Source: Marisa cornuarietis
Taxonomy: Eukaryota > Mollusca > Gastropoda > Architaenioglossa > Ampullariidae
NCBI GenBank assembly: GCA_004794655.1
Contig: SMMW01000171.1
Coordinates: 1,053,798-1,117,797, forward strand
Length of the DNA: 64,000 nucleotides
Reading direction: 5' to 3'
The position numbers were made by a program, and so were the translations under genes. Below, in pieces: positions 23,137 to 35,600 of this stretch (the first letter of the stretch is position 1; each line of letters begins with the position of its first letter). The notes under the pieces are model-generated. The model had not been told where the DNA came from, searched no databases, and worked only from the letters and a program-made list of their open reading frames with translations.

Positions 23137-24943
23137 TGTACTATACAGTGTATAATATGTATGTATATATATGTGTACTATAGAGTGTATAATATGTATA
23201 ATATAGTATAGTGAATAGTATAGTGGACACTATAGAGTGTATAATATAGTATAGCGTATACTATACAGTGTATAATATGTATAATATAGTATAGTGAATA
23301 ATATAGTGGACACTATAGAGTGTATAATATAGTATAGCGTATACTATACAGTGTATAATATGTATAATATAGTATAGTGAATAATATAGTGGACACTATA
23401 GAGTGTATAATATAGTATAGCGTATACTATACAGTGTATAATATGTATAATATAGTATAGTGAATAGTATAGTGGACACAATAGAGTGTATAATATAGTA
23501 TAGCGTATACTATACAGTGTATAATATGTATAATATAGTATAGTGAATAATATAGTGGACACTATAGAGTGTATAATATAGTATAGCGTATACTATACAG
23601 TGTATAATATGTATAATATAGTATAGTGAATAATATAGTGGACACTATAGAGTGTATAATATAGTATAGCGTATACTATACAGTGTATAATATGTATAAT
23701 ATAGTATAGTGAATAATATAGTGGACACTATAGAGTGTATAATAGAGTATAGCGTATACTATACAGTGTATAATATGTATAATATAGTATAGTGAATAGT
23801 ATAGTGGACACTATATAGTGTATAATATAGTATAGCGTATACTATACAGTGTATAATATGTATAATATAGTATAGTGAATAGTATAGTGGACACTATATA
23901 GTGTATAATATAGTATAGCGTATACTATACAGTGTATAATATGTATAATATAGTATAGTGAATAGCATAGTGGACACTATATAGTGTATAATATAGTATA
24001 GCGTATATTATATAGTGTATAATATGTATAATATAGTATAGTGAATAATATAGTGGACACTATAGAGTGTATAATATAGTATAGCGTATACTATACAGTG
24101 TATAATATGTATAATATAGTATAGTGAATAATATAGTGGACACTATAGAGTGTATAATATAGTATAGCGTATACTATACAGTGTATAATATGTATAATAT
24201 AGTATAGTGAATAATATAGTGGACACTATAGAGTGTATAATATAGTATAGCGTATACTATACAGTGTATAATATGTATAATATAGTATACTGAATAATAT
24301 AGTGGACACTATAGAGTGTATAATATAGTATAGCGTATACTATACAGTGTATAATATGTATAATATAGTATAGTGAATAATATAGTGGACACTATAGAGT
24401 GTATAATATAGTATAGCGTATACTATACAGTGTATAATATGTATAATATAGTATAGTGAATAGTATAGTGGACACTATATAGTGTATAATATAGTATAGC
24501 GTATACTATACAGTGTATAATATGTATAATATAGTATAGTGAATAGTATAGTGGACACTATATAGTGTATAATATAGTATAGCGTATACTATACAGTGTA
24601 TAATATGTATAATATAGTATAGTGAATAGTATAGTGGACACTATATAGTGTATAATATAGTATAGCGTATACTATACAGTGTATAATATGTATAATATAG
24701 TATAGTGAATAGTATAGTGTACACTATAGAGTGTATAATATAGTATAGTGAATAATATAGTATAGTGTACACTATAGAGTGTATAATATAGTATAGCGTA
24801 TACTATACAGTGTATAATATGTATAATATAGTATAGTGAATAATATAGTGGACACTATATAGTGTATAATATAGTATAGTGAATAATATAGTATAGTGTA
24901 CACTATAGAGTGTATAATATAGTATAGTGTATAATATAGTATA
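23137..24943. repeat. 83-bp AT-rich satellite, about 22 copies
   Basis: CAGTGTATAATATGTATAA recurs every 83 bp (23266, 23349, 23432...). Each unit contains TATAGTATA-GCG-TATACTATA, a perfect 9-bp hairpin with a 3-base loop, plus further TATA-type inverted repeats. The last units are rearranged. Confidence 0.95.
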
Positions 24944-25218
24944 TGCTTACAATTTGATCTTCAATATCTACATTTCAGTCAGTAAGATAATATAGACTGT
25001 AAACATTAGGACACATGCACTAGGATACATAACATTACAGGATCAAACTTGTAGAATCCCGCTCCATACAAAAAATCTCCAGAGTAAGGAATGTTACTTC
25101 AACCTTTCTTTAAAACAAAAAAAAAAAAAGGAAAAAAATCCACTGACCAAGGCTAGACCCCTTCACAGCCGCGGGCCCGGGTACACCAGCCCACCTGTCT
25201 CCTCCTCTCGACAGGCCT

Positions 25219-26088
25219 GCTGATACGTCACACCTTGCATTGGTCTCTGACGTTACTCTGTCTCTGTCTGTAATGTAACACCGTGCTTTGGTCTCAAACG
25301 TCACCATGTCTCTGTAATGTAACACCTTGCTTTGCTCTCTGACGTCACCACATACCTGTCTGATATGTCACACCTTGCTTTGGTCTCTGACGTCACCATG
25401 TCCCAGTCTGATACGTCACCTTGCATTGGTCTCTGACGTTACTCTGTCTCTCTCTGTCTGTAATGTAACACCGTGCTTTGGTCTCAAACGTCACCATGTC
25501 TCTGTAATGTAACACCTTGCTTTGCTCTCTGACGTCACCACATACCTGTCTGATATGTCACACCTTGCTTTGGTCTCTGACGTCACCATGTCCCAGTCTG
25601 ATACGTCACCTTGCATTGGTCTCTGACGTTACTCTGTCTCTGTCTGTAATGTAACACCGTGCTTTGGTCTCAAACGTCACCATGTCTCTGTAATGTAACA
25701 CCTTGCTTTGCTCTCTGACGTCACCACATACCTGTCTGATATGTCACACTTGCTTTGGTCTCTGACGTCACCATGTCACTGTCTAATACGTCACCTTGCA
25801 TTGGTCTCTGACGTTACTCTGTCTCTGTCTGATATGTCACACCGTGCTTTGGTCTCTGACGTCACCATGTCCCAGTCTGATACGTCACCTTGCATTGGTC
25901 TCTGACGTTACTCTGTCTCTGTCTGATATGTCACACCGTGCTTTGGTCTCAAACGTCACCATGTCTCTGTAATGTAACACCTTGCTTTGCTCTCTGACGT
26001 CACCACATACCTGTCTGATATGTCACACTTGCTTTGGTCTCTGACGTCATCATGTCACTGTCTAATACGTCACCTTGCATTGGTCTCA
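25219..26088. repeat. About 46-bp repeats in 184-192-bp higher-order units, rich in TGACGTCA
   Basis: The basic phrase is TTGGTCTCTGACGTCACC followed by TCTGATATGTCACACC-type sequence. Four basic types form a higher-order unit: TTGCTTTGCTCTCTGACG recurs near 25328, 25520, 25704 and 25983. About nine exact TGACGTCA octamers (the CREB/ATF consensus) occur. The array ends about 30 bp before the exon at 26120. Confidence 0.9.
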
Positions 26089-26119
26089 CGCACCCATCTC
26101 CCCCATTGCTGTGTCTCAG

Positions 26120-26326
26120 ACGTGGCTGTGCACCGGAGACCTGCAGTGACCAGTAAGTCCACCTGTAGTCGCGGCTCCAGACGTCAGCAGCGGGTGGCAG
26201 CACCAGACGCCACTAGCGAGCAGTCGTCAGGCAACGTCCCGCCAGCAGACGACTTTACCGGTGGGCAGTCACGTGACACTGAGCTTGTACAGGCCGACAT
26301 CGTCACCACCTGTACAGCAACTTCAG
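26120..26326 (+). CDS. bHLH-PAS gene, exon upstream of PAS-A (linker)
   Basis: A 207-nt internal exon, phase 1 at both ends. The acceptor is a pyrimidine-rich stretch ending GTGTCTCAG and the donor is TTCAG|GTACGC. The frame gives about 69 residues of polar, low-similarity protein: VAVHRRPAVTSKST near the start, a basic patch CSRGSRRQQR, and an acidic/polar end. Its phase-1 donor fits the phase-1 acceptor of the PAS-A exon, which is the main reason to include it. It is not the bHLH itself; such linkers lie between bHLH and PAS-A in the family. It follows the TGACGTCA array directly. It could be a false exon, since conservation cannot be checked here. Confidence 0.55.
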
Positions 26327-26970
26327 GTACGCCCTCCACACTGTGCTTGTGACATGTCTGCTTCTGTAGCAATTATTTGTAGTAAACCACCTCCTCCACC
26401 ACCACCAGCACCACCACCACCATCATCGTCATCATCATCATTGCCGTTACCGTGATTACACTGATGATGACATTCTGGCACTCCGCTCGCTGACGCTCTC
26501 TTCACTTCTCTTACCATTCATTGTGTGACTGCTGCATGCTGGTATGGTACGATTCTTAGAGTTATCGTCCCTGGCTGACGAGGCTGTAGAATGTAGATGT
26601 TTGTGTTCAGTGGATGGTGTGGCTGAGACGTTGTCTGCACCTTGTCCCGTGTTTACTTGGGTTGTTGTCCATCCCTCGTGTAGCTCACCTTGCATACGCG
26701 GATTTCATGACGACTTCTCTGAGGCGCGACAGTCCTTATCTACCCCGATAACCGCCAACAGCCAGGGACGACAGGCAAGACCAAACCCTCCCCGTTCAAT
26801 AATATGACAATCATTGACAATGGAGATGGGGGGGGGGGCTGCAGGCATCTGTCCTGACCAGCAAAGACCCACACCTCACAAGAACATCAACATCACAGCA
26901 TTGGTGCTGTTGCTAAAGACGTTAGCGTGTGTCCATCATCGATTTTGTGTGTGTGTGTGTTTTTTTGCAG

Positions 26971-27149
26971 GCTCCCCGGCCCAGGTGTCGGTGCGTGACT
27001 CATGTGAGGACAGTGCTGCCCCCTGGTGGAATGCTGACGACGGCGACGAGCTGCTGCAGTTGTTCAACAGGTTCCTGGTGCTGCTGAGCCGCAAAGGGAG
27101 AGTCCTGTATGTCTCGCGCAATGTGGAGGAGTATCTAGGAGTGCCGCAG
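26971..27149 (+). CDS. bHLH-PAS gene, PAS-A exon (first half)
   Basis: A 179-nt exon. The acceptor is a GT-rich then T-rich tract ending TTTTTTGCAG and the donor is GCCGCAG|GTCAGC; the phase runs from 1 to 0. It encodes about 60 residues ending in a clear PAS-A start: ELLQLFNRFLVLLSRKGRVL, then YVSRNVEEYLGVPQ. The pattern of a hydrophobic helix, GRVLYVS and the YLG-x-x-Q turn matches class I bHLH-PAS proteins (HIF-alpha, SIM, trachealess), where the equivalent text is like YISxxVxxYLGLxQ. It would act in the nucleus as a DNA-binding subunit partnered with ARNT. Assignment to the PAS family is firm; the subfamily is tentative. Confidence 0.85.
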
Positions 27150-27534
27150 GTCAGCTCTTGACCTTTTTGTTGTGTCCAGTACTGCTACTGTCCACTGTTC
27201 TTTGTCTCCAGCACTAATAATAGTAATAATAATAATAGTAATAGTCCTTATACTAGAAACTACTAGCTGCACATAATTTACACACACGCACCCACACGGA
27301 CATGCACACATCACACACATGCTCACACGTCACACGCACACTCACTCGCTGTCAGGCTACTCAGTATTTTGGGAACACGTGTGATTAAGTATTGTATGAA
27401 AGTTCCGTGTGTCTGTGTAAACTGTAAACATCTCTGTCCTCTGGTTTGGGATTTGAAAACTGGGCGTCAGAGTACAGCGTGAGAACATTTCTCAACTGGA
27501 CAGGGAGAGCTTTACAATTCACAGTATAAAGACA

Positions 27535-28124
27535 GCTATACTGGTGAGCAAGACTAGACAGTCTATACTGGTGAGCAAGACTAGTCTATACTGGTGAGCA
27601 AGACTAGACAGTCTATACTGGTGAGCAAGACTAGACAGTCTATACTGGTGAGCAAGACTAGACAGTCTATACTGGTGAGCAAGACTAGACAGTCTATACT
27701 GGTGATTAGGACTAGACAGTCTATACTAGTGAATAAGACTAGACAGTCTATACTGGTGAGCAAAACTAGACAGTCTATACTGGTGAGCAAGACTAGACAG
27801 TCTATACTGGTGAGCAAGACTAGACAGTCTATACTGGTGAGCAAGACTAGACAGTCTATACTAGTGAATAAGACTAGACAGTCTATACTGGTGATTAGGA
27901 CTAGACAGTCTATACTAGTGAATAAGACTAGACAGTCTATACTGGTGATTAGGACTAGACAGTCTATACTAGTGAATAAGACTAGACAGTCTGTACTATA
28001 CTGGTGAATAAGACTAGACAGTCTATACTGGTGATTAGGACTAGACAGTCTATACTGGTGAATAAGACTAGACAGTCTATACTGGTGATTAGGACTAGAC
28101 AGTCTATACTGGTGAATAAGACTA
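27535..28124. repeat. 27-bp minisatellite, about 22 copies
   Basis: The unit is GACTAGACAGTCTATACTGG plus TGAGCAA or TGATTAG or TGAATAA. TAGAC-A-GTCTA is a small palindrome. The period is divisible by three, so both strands stay open; the SKTRQSILV-type peptide repeat is not a gene. Confidence 0.95.
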
Positions 28125-28193
28125 GTAGATAGTCACAGTACAGTTCAGGCACTAAAAACAAAGGGAAGTCTCTCTGTATTCTGTACGTGTCTT

Positions 28194-29360
28194 CACTGGA
28201 CGGTAGTGAAGTGCCCATGGTATTACAGGAAGGTGACGAACACTGGATGGTAGTAAAGTGCCCCTGGTATAACAGGATATTGACGAACACTGAAGGGTAG
28301 TAAAGTGCCCCTGGTGTGACAGGAAGGTGACGAACACTGGAGGGTAGTAAAGTGCTCCTGGTATTACAGGAAGGTGACGAACACTGGATGGTAGTAAAGT
28401 GCCCCTGGTATAACAGGATATTGACGAACACTGAACGGTAGTAAAGTGCCCCTGGTGTGACAGGAAGGTGAGGAACACTGGAGGGTAGTAAAGTGCTCCT
28501 GGTATTACAGGAAGGTGACGAACACTGGATGGTAGTAAAGTGCCCCTGGTATAACAGGATATTGACGAACACTGAAGGGTAGTAAAGTGCCCCTGGTGTG
28601 ACAGGAAGGTGACGAACACTGGAGGGTAGTAAAGTGCTCCTGGTATTACAGGAAGGTGACGAACACTGGATGGTAGTAAAGTGCCCCTGGTATAACAGGA
28701 TATTGACGAACACTGAACGGTAGTAAAGTGCCCCTGGTGTGACAGGAAGGTGAGGAACACTGGAGGGTAGTAAAGTGCCCCTGGTGTGACAGGAAGGTGA
28801 AGAACACTGGATGGTAGTAAAGTGCCCCTGGTATAACAGGATAGTGACGAACACTGGAGGGTAGTAAAGTGCCCCGAACATTACAGGATGGGGACGAACA
28901 CTGGATGGTAGTAAAGTGCCCCTGGTATAACAGGATAGTGACGAACACTGGAGGGTAGTAAAGTGCCCCTGGTATAACAGGATAGTGACGAACAGTGGAT
29001 GGTAGTAAAGTGCCCCTGGTATAACAGGATAGTGACGAACAGTGGATGGTAGTAAAGTGCCCCTGGTATAACAGGATAGTGACGAACACTGGATGGTAGT
29101 AAAGTGCCCCTGGTATAACAGGATAGTGACGAGCACTGGATGGTAGTAAAGTGCCCCTGGTATAACAGGATAGTGGCGAACACTGGATGGTAGTAAAGTG
29201 CCCCTGATATAACAGGATAGTGGCGAACACTGGATGGTAGTAAAGTGCCCCTGGTATAACAGGATAGTGGCGAACACTGGATGGTAGTAAAGTGCCCCTG
29301 ATATAACAGGATAGTGACGAACACTGGATGGTAGTAAAGTGCCCCTGATATAACAGGATA
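28194..29360. repeat. 47-bp minisatellite, about 25 copies, with 141-bp higher-order units
   Basis: The unit contains GGTAGTAAAGTGCCCCTGGT and ATAACAGGATAGTGACGAAC. In the left half a three-unit pattern (GTATTACAGG, GTATAACAGG, GTGTGACAGG) repeats every 141 bp; in the right half units are more uniform. Because the unit has no stop in any minus-strand frame, overlapping frames up to 469 residues appear. Confidence 0.95.
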
Positions 29361-30052
29361 TCTCTGTCATCTGCTCCCCCCTCCCCACCATTATATATGG
29401 GTACCTTTGTCTACTGCTGGTAGCTTAATACCACTCTCAACAGTAGCATCAAAAGCTCGGACACACATGACACACATTACTAGTACTACCAAAGTCCGAG
29501 GTGGTGTTCACGGTCTGTTGACTAAAGCTGTCTGCTGTATTTAGCACTGAAAGGCTTGTTCTGCTGTCAAACTTTGACCTGTGAGGAAGCGTACTAATGG
29601 TCCAGTAGGCAATCTACTGTTGTCATTAATAGTAACACCACTATAGTTAAAGTTGGTTTGTAAATAATGTCTGTTGAAGACAAACGAGTAGTTCCTTCCT
29701 TGGGCAATGCGCCTGCGTTAACGGCCACCTGGTGCCATCTTTAAAGACCTTAAGTCATGTGATTGCTCTGCTGTCCAATCGCTGAGTGTGGATCCGCGAA
29801 GCCAGCAGCGATCCAGCTAAAAGACGCTGAGCCATCGGAGACCCATGACAGTGACCTTGAGGCTAGAACCTTGCTGTTATCGTCAGTTGATGTTAGGCGA
29901 CGAGAGAGCTATAGGCGAGCTAGGCCAGATGAGCCACTCACAGTCATCGAGACACCTGTCAGTACAGCGACTGTAATTACTTGCTGCACTAGCCCCGCCT
30001 TGTTTAGCCCCTAATGAAGGACCAGGAATCAGTGCGAGGAGCTGGACACATC

Positions 30053-30235
30053 AGTTAACCATCAGCTGTCATGCTAGTTAACCATCGGATGTCATGCTAG
30101 TTAACCATCGGATGTCATGCTAGTTAACAATCAGCTGTCATGCTAGTTAACCATCGGCTGTCATGCTAGTTAACAATCAGTTGTCATGCTAGTTAACCAT
30201 CGGCTGTCATGCTAGTTAACAATCAGCTGTCATGC
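30053..30235. repeat. 23-bp tandem repeat, 8 copies
   Basis: TAGTTAACCATCGGCTGTCA plus TGC, with variants ACAATCAGC and ATCGGATG. GTTAAC is a palindrome. Confidence 0.92.
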
Positions 30236-30806
30236 AGTCCGACATCTTACTTGCTGACCCACACACAGCCAGCCAGCCAGCCAACCAACCAGCGAGAAGT
30301 GGACTGAACCGGTGAGAAACGTGGCGTCAGCGCTTTGAGGCAGGCGGCGAGAAATAGGGGCTTACCTCACCCAGCACGCCCTCACCTTCCCCTCCACTGC
30401 GAAGGAGGGACAGACGACTATTGACGTAGAGGGTCTCCCCTACCACGTGACTGGAAGCTCGCAAGGAGGGTGTGTGGAGCGCCGGCAGCTGTGGTAGTCC
30501 GGCACGTACACTGCTCTATATTTAGCTCAGCCTTCCTGCGTGTTGTGACGGGTGGCGATGATGATCAAGGGGGGGATCCTCGCAGTGACGTCTGAGGAAT
30601 GCGGGGTGACTCGGTGGGGGGAGGGGAGGGGGTGATTTGCCGCTTTGCACTTTCTGATGGGACGGGATGGTCGGCACGTGCAGTTGTGTGACATAAAAGT
30701 AAGTTTACAGGAGCGCGCGCGCACCAGTGTTACATTACCATGGTTTACTGCCCATCGCCATGACATACGAGTATTAATTTGTATGAATTATAGATTATAT
30801 ACTAGC

Positions 30807-31254
30807 TAGTTACTTGTAGTCACGTGACATAGACACAGCGGGTAGTTACTTGTAGTCACTTGATATAAACACAGCGGGTAGTTACTTGTAGTCACTTGAT
30901 ATAAACACAGCGGGTAGTTACTTGTAGTCACTTGATATAAACACAGTTGGTAGTTGATTGTAGTCACTTGATATAAACACAGCGGGTAGTTACTTGTAGT
31001 CACTTGATATAAACACAGCGGGTAGTTACTTGTAGTCACTTGATATAAACACAGTTGGTAGTTGATTGTAGTCACTTGATATAAACACAGCGGGTAGTTA
31101 CTTGTAGTCACTTGATATAAACACAGCGGGTAGTTACTTGTAGTCACTTGATATAAACACAGTTGGTAGTTGATTGTAGTCACTTGATATAAACACAGTT
31201 GGTAGTTGATTGTAGTCACTTGATATAAACACAGCGGGTAGTTGCCTGTAGTCA
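30807..31254. repeat. 36-bp minisatellite, about 12 copies
   Basis: The unit contains GTAGTCACTTGATATAAACA, then CAGCGGGTAGTTACTT or CAGTTGGTAGTTGATT. The two endings alternate in a 108-bp pattern. The minus-strand frame is a product of the 36-bp period. Confidence 0.95.
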
Positions 31255-32194
31255 GTGCTAACCACTCACCAATGTAGTCGCGAGAAAAAGCGAGAAGCTC
31301 GTAGCTGTGGGTGTTTCTCACTTGAAACGGTCGGGTGACTCAGTCGAGGTGTCCTCTGTGTTCAGTTCACTTTGTCCAAGCAGGCGACTGACCTCGGCTT
31401 AAACAAGTGTGAACAAGCAGCAAGAGATTCACCTTGTCCAGGTGTGAAACAAACAGCCGATAATAAAAAAGCGGCATCTGTAAATACACCTGTACATATT
31501 TTATATTTTTACAAAGGCACTGGGTGTCAAGAGGTTTTAGATATGTAACAACCATAATGTCTTGGTGTGAAAACAATCTGTCCGGTCACAGTTACTTGCA
31601 GACCAAGGCTAATGTAGACTAAAAACGTTTTATTTGTTTTCTTGTTTATCTTCTAAATGAGAGAAGCTGCACCTGTGAAATATGTTTTCAAGCTCTGTTG
31701 CCGACAAGTATGAAAGCATGTGCCCCTGGTTGTGTGTGTGTGTGTGTGTGCGTGTTGCCAGTACCCGATGGTCACAACAAAGGCGGTACACCCGAGGCTA
31801 GTGGTCTCTAAAGGGGGAGGTGGTTGTCCGCCCCTTGACCGCCGCCTGGCTTCAACCTGGAATGTAACAGTGGAGCCCCTCTGTGTATTCTCTTGGTCCT
31901 GTCTATAGGGCTTACCTCGCACTCCAATGGCTTCGGTTGACCTTTGACCGCGAGACTTTACATCGGACACAGATCACAGGCTTCACTTCTTGCTGACCGT
32001 TGCTGACATCTGTGTGTGTGTGTGTGCGTGCTGATTCACACTGCAGTATAAATCAAGTGTTGTGTATGGGATGCACTGTTTGGAAGGGATATGTTTGACT
32101 GCTGGCATGGTTGGTATGTGTGCTGGCATGTTGTGGTGTGTATGTCAATGCCACCCTTCGGCTTGTAGTACAGAGTCCGCTACTGCATGACGTC

Positions 32195-32531
32195 TCGGTA
32201 CCCTGTCACCCGATGTCCTGTCACCCTACATCCTCGGTACCCTGTCACCCAACGTCCTCGGTACCCTGTCACCCTACATCCTCGGTACCCTGTCACCCGA
32301 TGTCCTCGGTACCCTGTCACCCGATGTCCTGTCACCCTACATCCTCGGTACCCTGTCACTCGACATCCTCGGTACCCTGTCACCCTACATCCTCGGTACC
32401 CTGTCACCCTACATCCTCGGTACCCTGTCACCCTATGTCCTCGGTACCCTGTCACCCTATGTCCTCGGTACCCTGTCACCCGATGTCCTCGGTACCCTGT
32501 CACCCGATGTCCTCGGTACCCTGTCACCCTA
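32195..32531. repeat. 24-bp minisatellite, about 14 copies
   Basis: The unit is CCTCGGTACCCTGTCACCC plus TACAT or GATGT. GGTACC is a palindrome. Open frames on both strands follow from the period of 24. Confidence 0.95.
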
Positions 32532-32961
32532 TTCTGTCGTAGCTTTCATGGGAAGATTTAGCGGGCAACAGGTTTATGTGCACTCGGACTGTGCATACCC
32601 GCTGTGTGTGCAGCTTTGAAGTTTGTCAACACACAGAGGAAAACACTGTCTTCACCATGTGCTCCCGTAACCCCTGTGTTTAATGTAAGTAATATAACAT
32701 AACATAACAATATAACACAGTATGACAATCTAACACTCAGGCTAATAAACACACGGCATGAACACCTGGGTTGCAGGTGGTTAAGCGGGTGCCCCGTGTC
32801 CTGGCGCCATTTTAATGCTACTCTTAAAGTTCATGGCACAATAAAAAAATGTAGACATTGAAGGAGGTTTAAAGCTCCCCCACCCGTCACATTGTTACTT
32901 TGTTACTCTTCCTATAGATGATACAACTGATTGCTCGGGTGAAAAGTGCTTGGGCTGCTTT

Positions 32962-34134
32962 TGATGTCCTAAATGTGAGGTCGGTGTCTAGATGTGAGGT
33001 CGATGTCTAGATGTCGATGTCTAGATGTTAGGATGATGTCTAAATGTGAGGTCGGTGTCTAGATGTGAGGTCGATGTCTAGATGTCGATGTCTAGATGTT
33101 AGGATGATGTCTAAATGTGAGGTCGGTGTCTAGATGTGAGGTCGATGTCTAGATGTCGATGTCTAGATGTTAGGATGATGTCTAAATGTGAGGTCGGTGT
33201 CTAGATGTGAGGTCGATGTCTAGATGTCGATGTCTAGATGTTAGGATGATGTCTAAATGTGAGGTCGGTGTCTAGATGTGAGGTCGATGTCTAGATGTCG
33301 ATGTCTAGATGTTAGGATGATGTCTAAATGTGAGGTCGGTGTCTAGATGTGAGGTCGATGTCTAGATGTTAGGATGATGTCTGTTGTGAGGTTGATGTCC
33401 TAAATGTGAGGTCGGTGTCTAGATGTGAGGTCGATGTCTAGATGTCGATGTCTAGATGTTAGGATGATGTCTAAATGTGAGGTCGGTGTCTAGATGTGAG
33501 GTCGATGTCTAGATGTTAGGATGATGTCTGTTGTGAGGTTGATGTCCTAAATGTGAGGTCAGTGTCTAGATGTGTTGTTGATGCCCTAAATGTGAGGTCA
33601 GTGTCTAGATGTGTAGTCGATGTCTAGATGTTAGGATGATGTCTGTTGTGAGGTTGATGTCCTAAATGTGAGGTCAGTGTCTAGATGTGTTGTTGATGCC
33701 CTAAATGTGAGGTCAGTGTCTAGATGTGTAGTCGATGTCTAGATGTTAGGATGATGTCTGTTGTGAGGTTGATGTCCTAAATGTGAGGTCAGTGTCTAGA
33801 TGTGTTGTTGATGCCCTAAATGTGAGGTCAGTGTCTAGATGTGTAGTCGATGTCTAGATGTGAGGTCGATGTCTAGATGTGTTGTTGATGTCCTAAATGT
33901 GAGGTCGATGTCTAGATGTGAGGATGATGTCTGTTGTGAGGTTGATGTCCTAAATGTGAGGTCAGTGTCTAGATGTGTAGTTGATGTCCTAAATGTGAGG
34001 TCGGTGTCTAGATATGAGGTTGATGTGTAGATGTGAGGTCGATGTCTAGATGTCGATGTCTAGATGTGAGGTCGATGTCTAGATGTGTTGTTGATGTCCT
34101 AAATGTGAGGTCGATGTCTAGATGTGAGGTGGTG
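32962..34134. repeat. 71-bp higher-order array built from TCTAGATG-type subunits
   Basis: The subunit is GATGTCTAGATGTGAGGTC with variants CGGTG, TTAGGATG and CTAAATG. A 71-bp order is clean at 32980-33350. To the right it breaks into other orders containing TGTTGTTGATGCC and CTGTTGTGAGG. Confidence 0.93.
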
Positions 34135-34818
34135 TCTGAGGCTAAGCGCGTACCTTGTACAAGTAGTGAAAAGGCTTGTACAGGATAAAGATTAATGAGG
34201 CCTACACAGGATATTTATGAACGAGGCCTCAGCCGAGTGTTAATGAGGTGTCAATAGGATATTTATCGGTAAAGCTTGTAGAGTTTGAAGGTTAGTGAGC
34301 TGTGAAGGGAATGTTAATAAAGTCTGGCCACAGGGACGATTACTAAGCTAGGCCTGTAGGAGACATTCGATACTAAGGCGGTGATATGATATGATAACGC
34401 CTGTAGACGATATTGAATAATACGACCTGTTGAGACAGTTTAGTAATATGACCTGTAGACCATACACTCATGCTGTAGCCCCTTTTCACTTTCTCACACG
34501 CCGGTCATGACCCCTGAGCAGGCAGTTTGTGACGTTTGTTTTTCGTCGAGCGCTTGCCGCGGTGACGTAGGGAGCGAAGCCCCCAGAAGTTCCGTCCTTG
34601 TCACTCCTCTCACGCGGGTTTGCCCACGGCCCCCCCCCCCGGTACCCCCACGACGTATTGCGCCGTAATGTTGACGGCGGCCCTCGCTACCACCGGCTGG
34701 GGACGCCTGCCGCCGGGTGTGAGCGGAACCCGAGAATGCAAAAGCGGGCTACCCGACTAGCGATCAGCACTCACCAACCTGCAGAGTGTGCGGCACCGCG
34801 CTATTGTGTGTCTGTGTC

Positions 34819-34852
<34 letters not shown>

Positions 34853-34952
34853 CGGCGGTACATTAGTGGGGACCTTCCTTCGTCACCACAGACGGTGCGC
34901 GTGGACGGCTTAAGAGGCGCGGCACTGATGATGTTGTTGGTGTCGTGCACAG

Positions 34953-35064
34953 GTATGGATGGTGGGCCGCTGGCTGGCGGAGTTTATTCACCCTGACGAC
35001 GTCAAGATCTTGCAGCAGCAGCTGGACTTGTCTCCCACCTCGACGTCCATAGGACCGCAGCCAG
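34953..35064 (+). CDS. bHLH-PAS gene, PAS-A exon (second half)
   Basis: A 112-nt exon. The acceptor is GTCGTGCACAG and the donor is CAGCCAG|GTGAGT; the phase runs from 0 to 1. It encodes VWMVGRWLAEFIHPDDVKIL, then QQQLDLSPTSTSIGPQP. Joined to the previous exon it completes the PAS-A core: the Q|V-x-M-x-G junction, the hydrophobic xxFIHPDD helix start and the QQQL helix. HPDD/HPxD at this place is typical of PAS-A in this family. The serine/threonine/proline end is a loop that is probably variable. A minisatellite starts only about 80 bp after the donor. Confidence 0.85.
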
Positions 35065-35145
35065 GTGAGTAACAGTTTTACACCTACCTTTACTACAGAC
35101 AGGGGGTGGGAGAGACGGCTACACAGCTCGTGCTACTCTCTCGCG

Positions 35146-35600
35146 GAAACGTGACAGTGTACAATGCGAACAGGGAAACGTGACAGTTTACAGAGCGAAA
35201 CGTGACAGTTTGCACAGCGAAACGTGACAGTTTACACAGCGAAACGTGAAACGTGACAGTTTGCACAGCGAAACGTGACAGTTTACAAAGCGAACAGTGA
35301 AACGCGACAGTTTACACAGCGAAACGTGACAGTTTACAGAGTGAACAATGAAACGTGACAGTTTACACAGCAACACGTGACAGTGTACTCAGCGAACAGG
35401 GAAACGTGACAGTTTACAGAGCGAACAGTGAAACGCGACAGTTTACACAGCGAAACGTGACAGTTTACAGAGTGAACAATGAAACGTGACAGTTTACACA
35501 GCAACACGTGACAGTGTACTCAGCGAACAGGGAAACGTGACAGTTTACAGAGCGAACAGTGAAACGTGACAGTTTACACAGTGAAACGTGACAGTTTACA
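35146..35600. repeat. About 22-bp minisatellite of GAAACGTGACAGTTTACACA type
   Basis: The basic unit is GAAACGTGACAGTTTACACA plus GC, with GCGAACAG inserts. A larger block of about 120 bp is duplicated (from about 35290 to 35410 onward). Nearly every unit holds ACGTGAC, giving about 20 RCGTG words. Confidence 0.93.

Larger units (their letters stand above)
27150..34952 (+). other. Intron of the bHLH-PAS gene (7.8 kb), phase 0
   Basis: GT-AG intron between the two halves of PAS-A. More than half of it is minisatellite (27-, 47-, 23-, 36-, 24- and 71-bp families, listed separately). Unassigned parts include 29361-30052 and 31255-32194, plus 34135-34952, which carries a CG-rich patch with a C-run at 34631-34641. 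Confidence 0.75.

Noticed and set aside
27982..29391. 469-residue minus-strand open frame
   Set aside because: It lies entirely in the 47-bp array; all three minus frames are open because the unit has no stop there. No domain is present.
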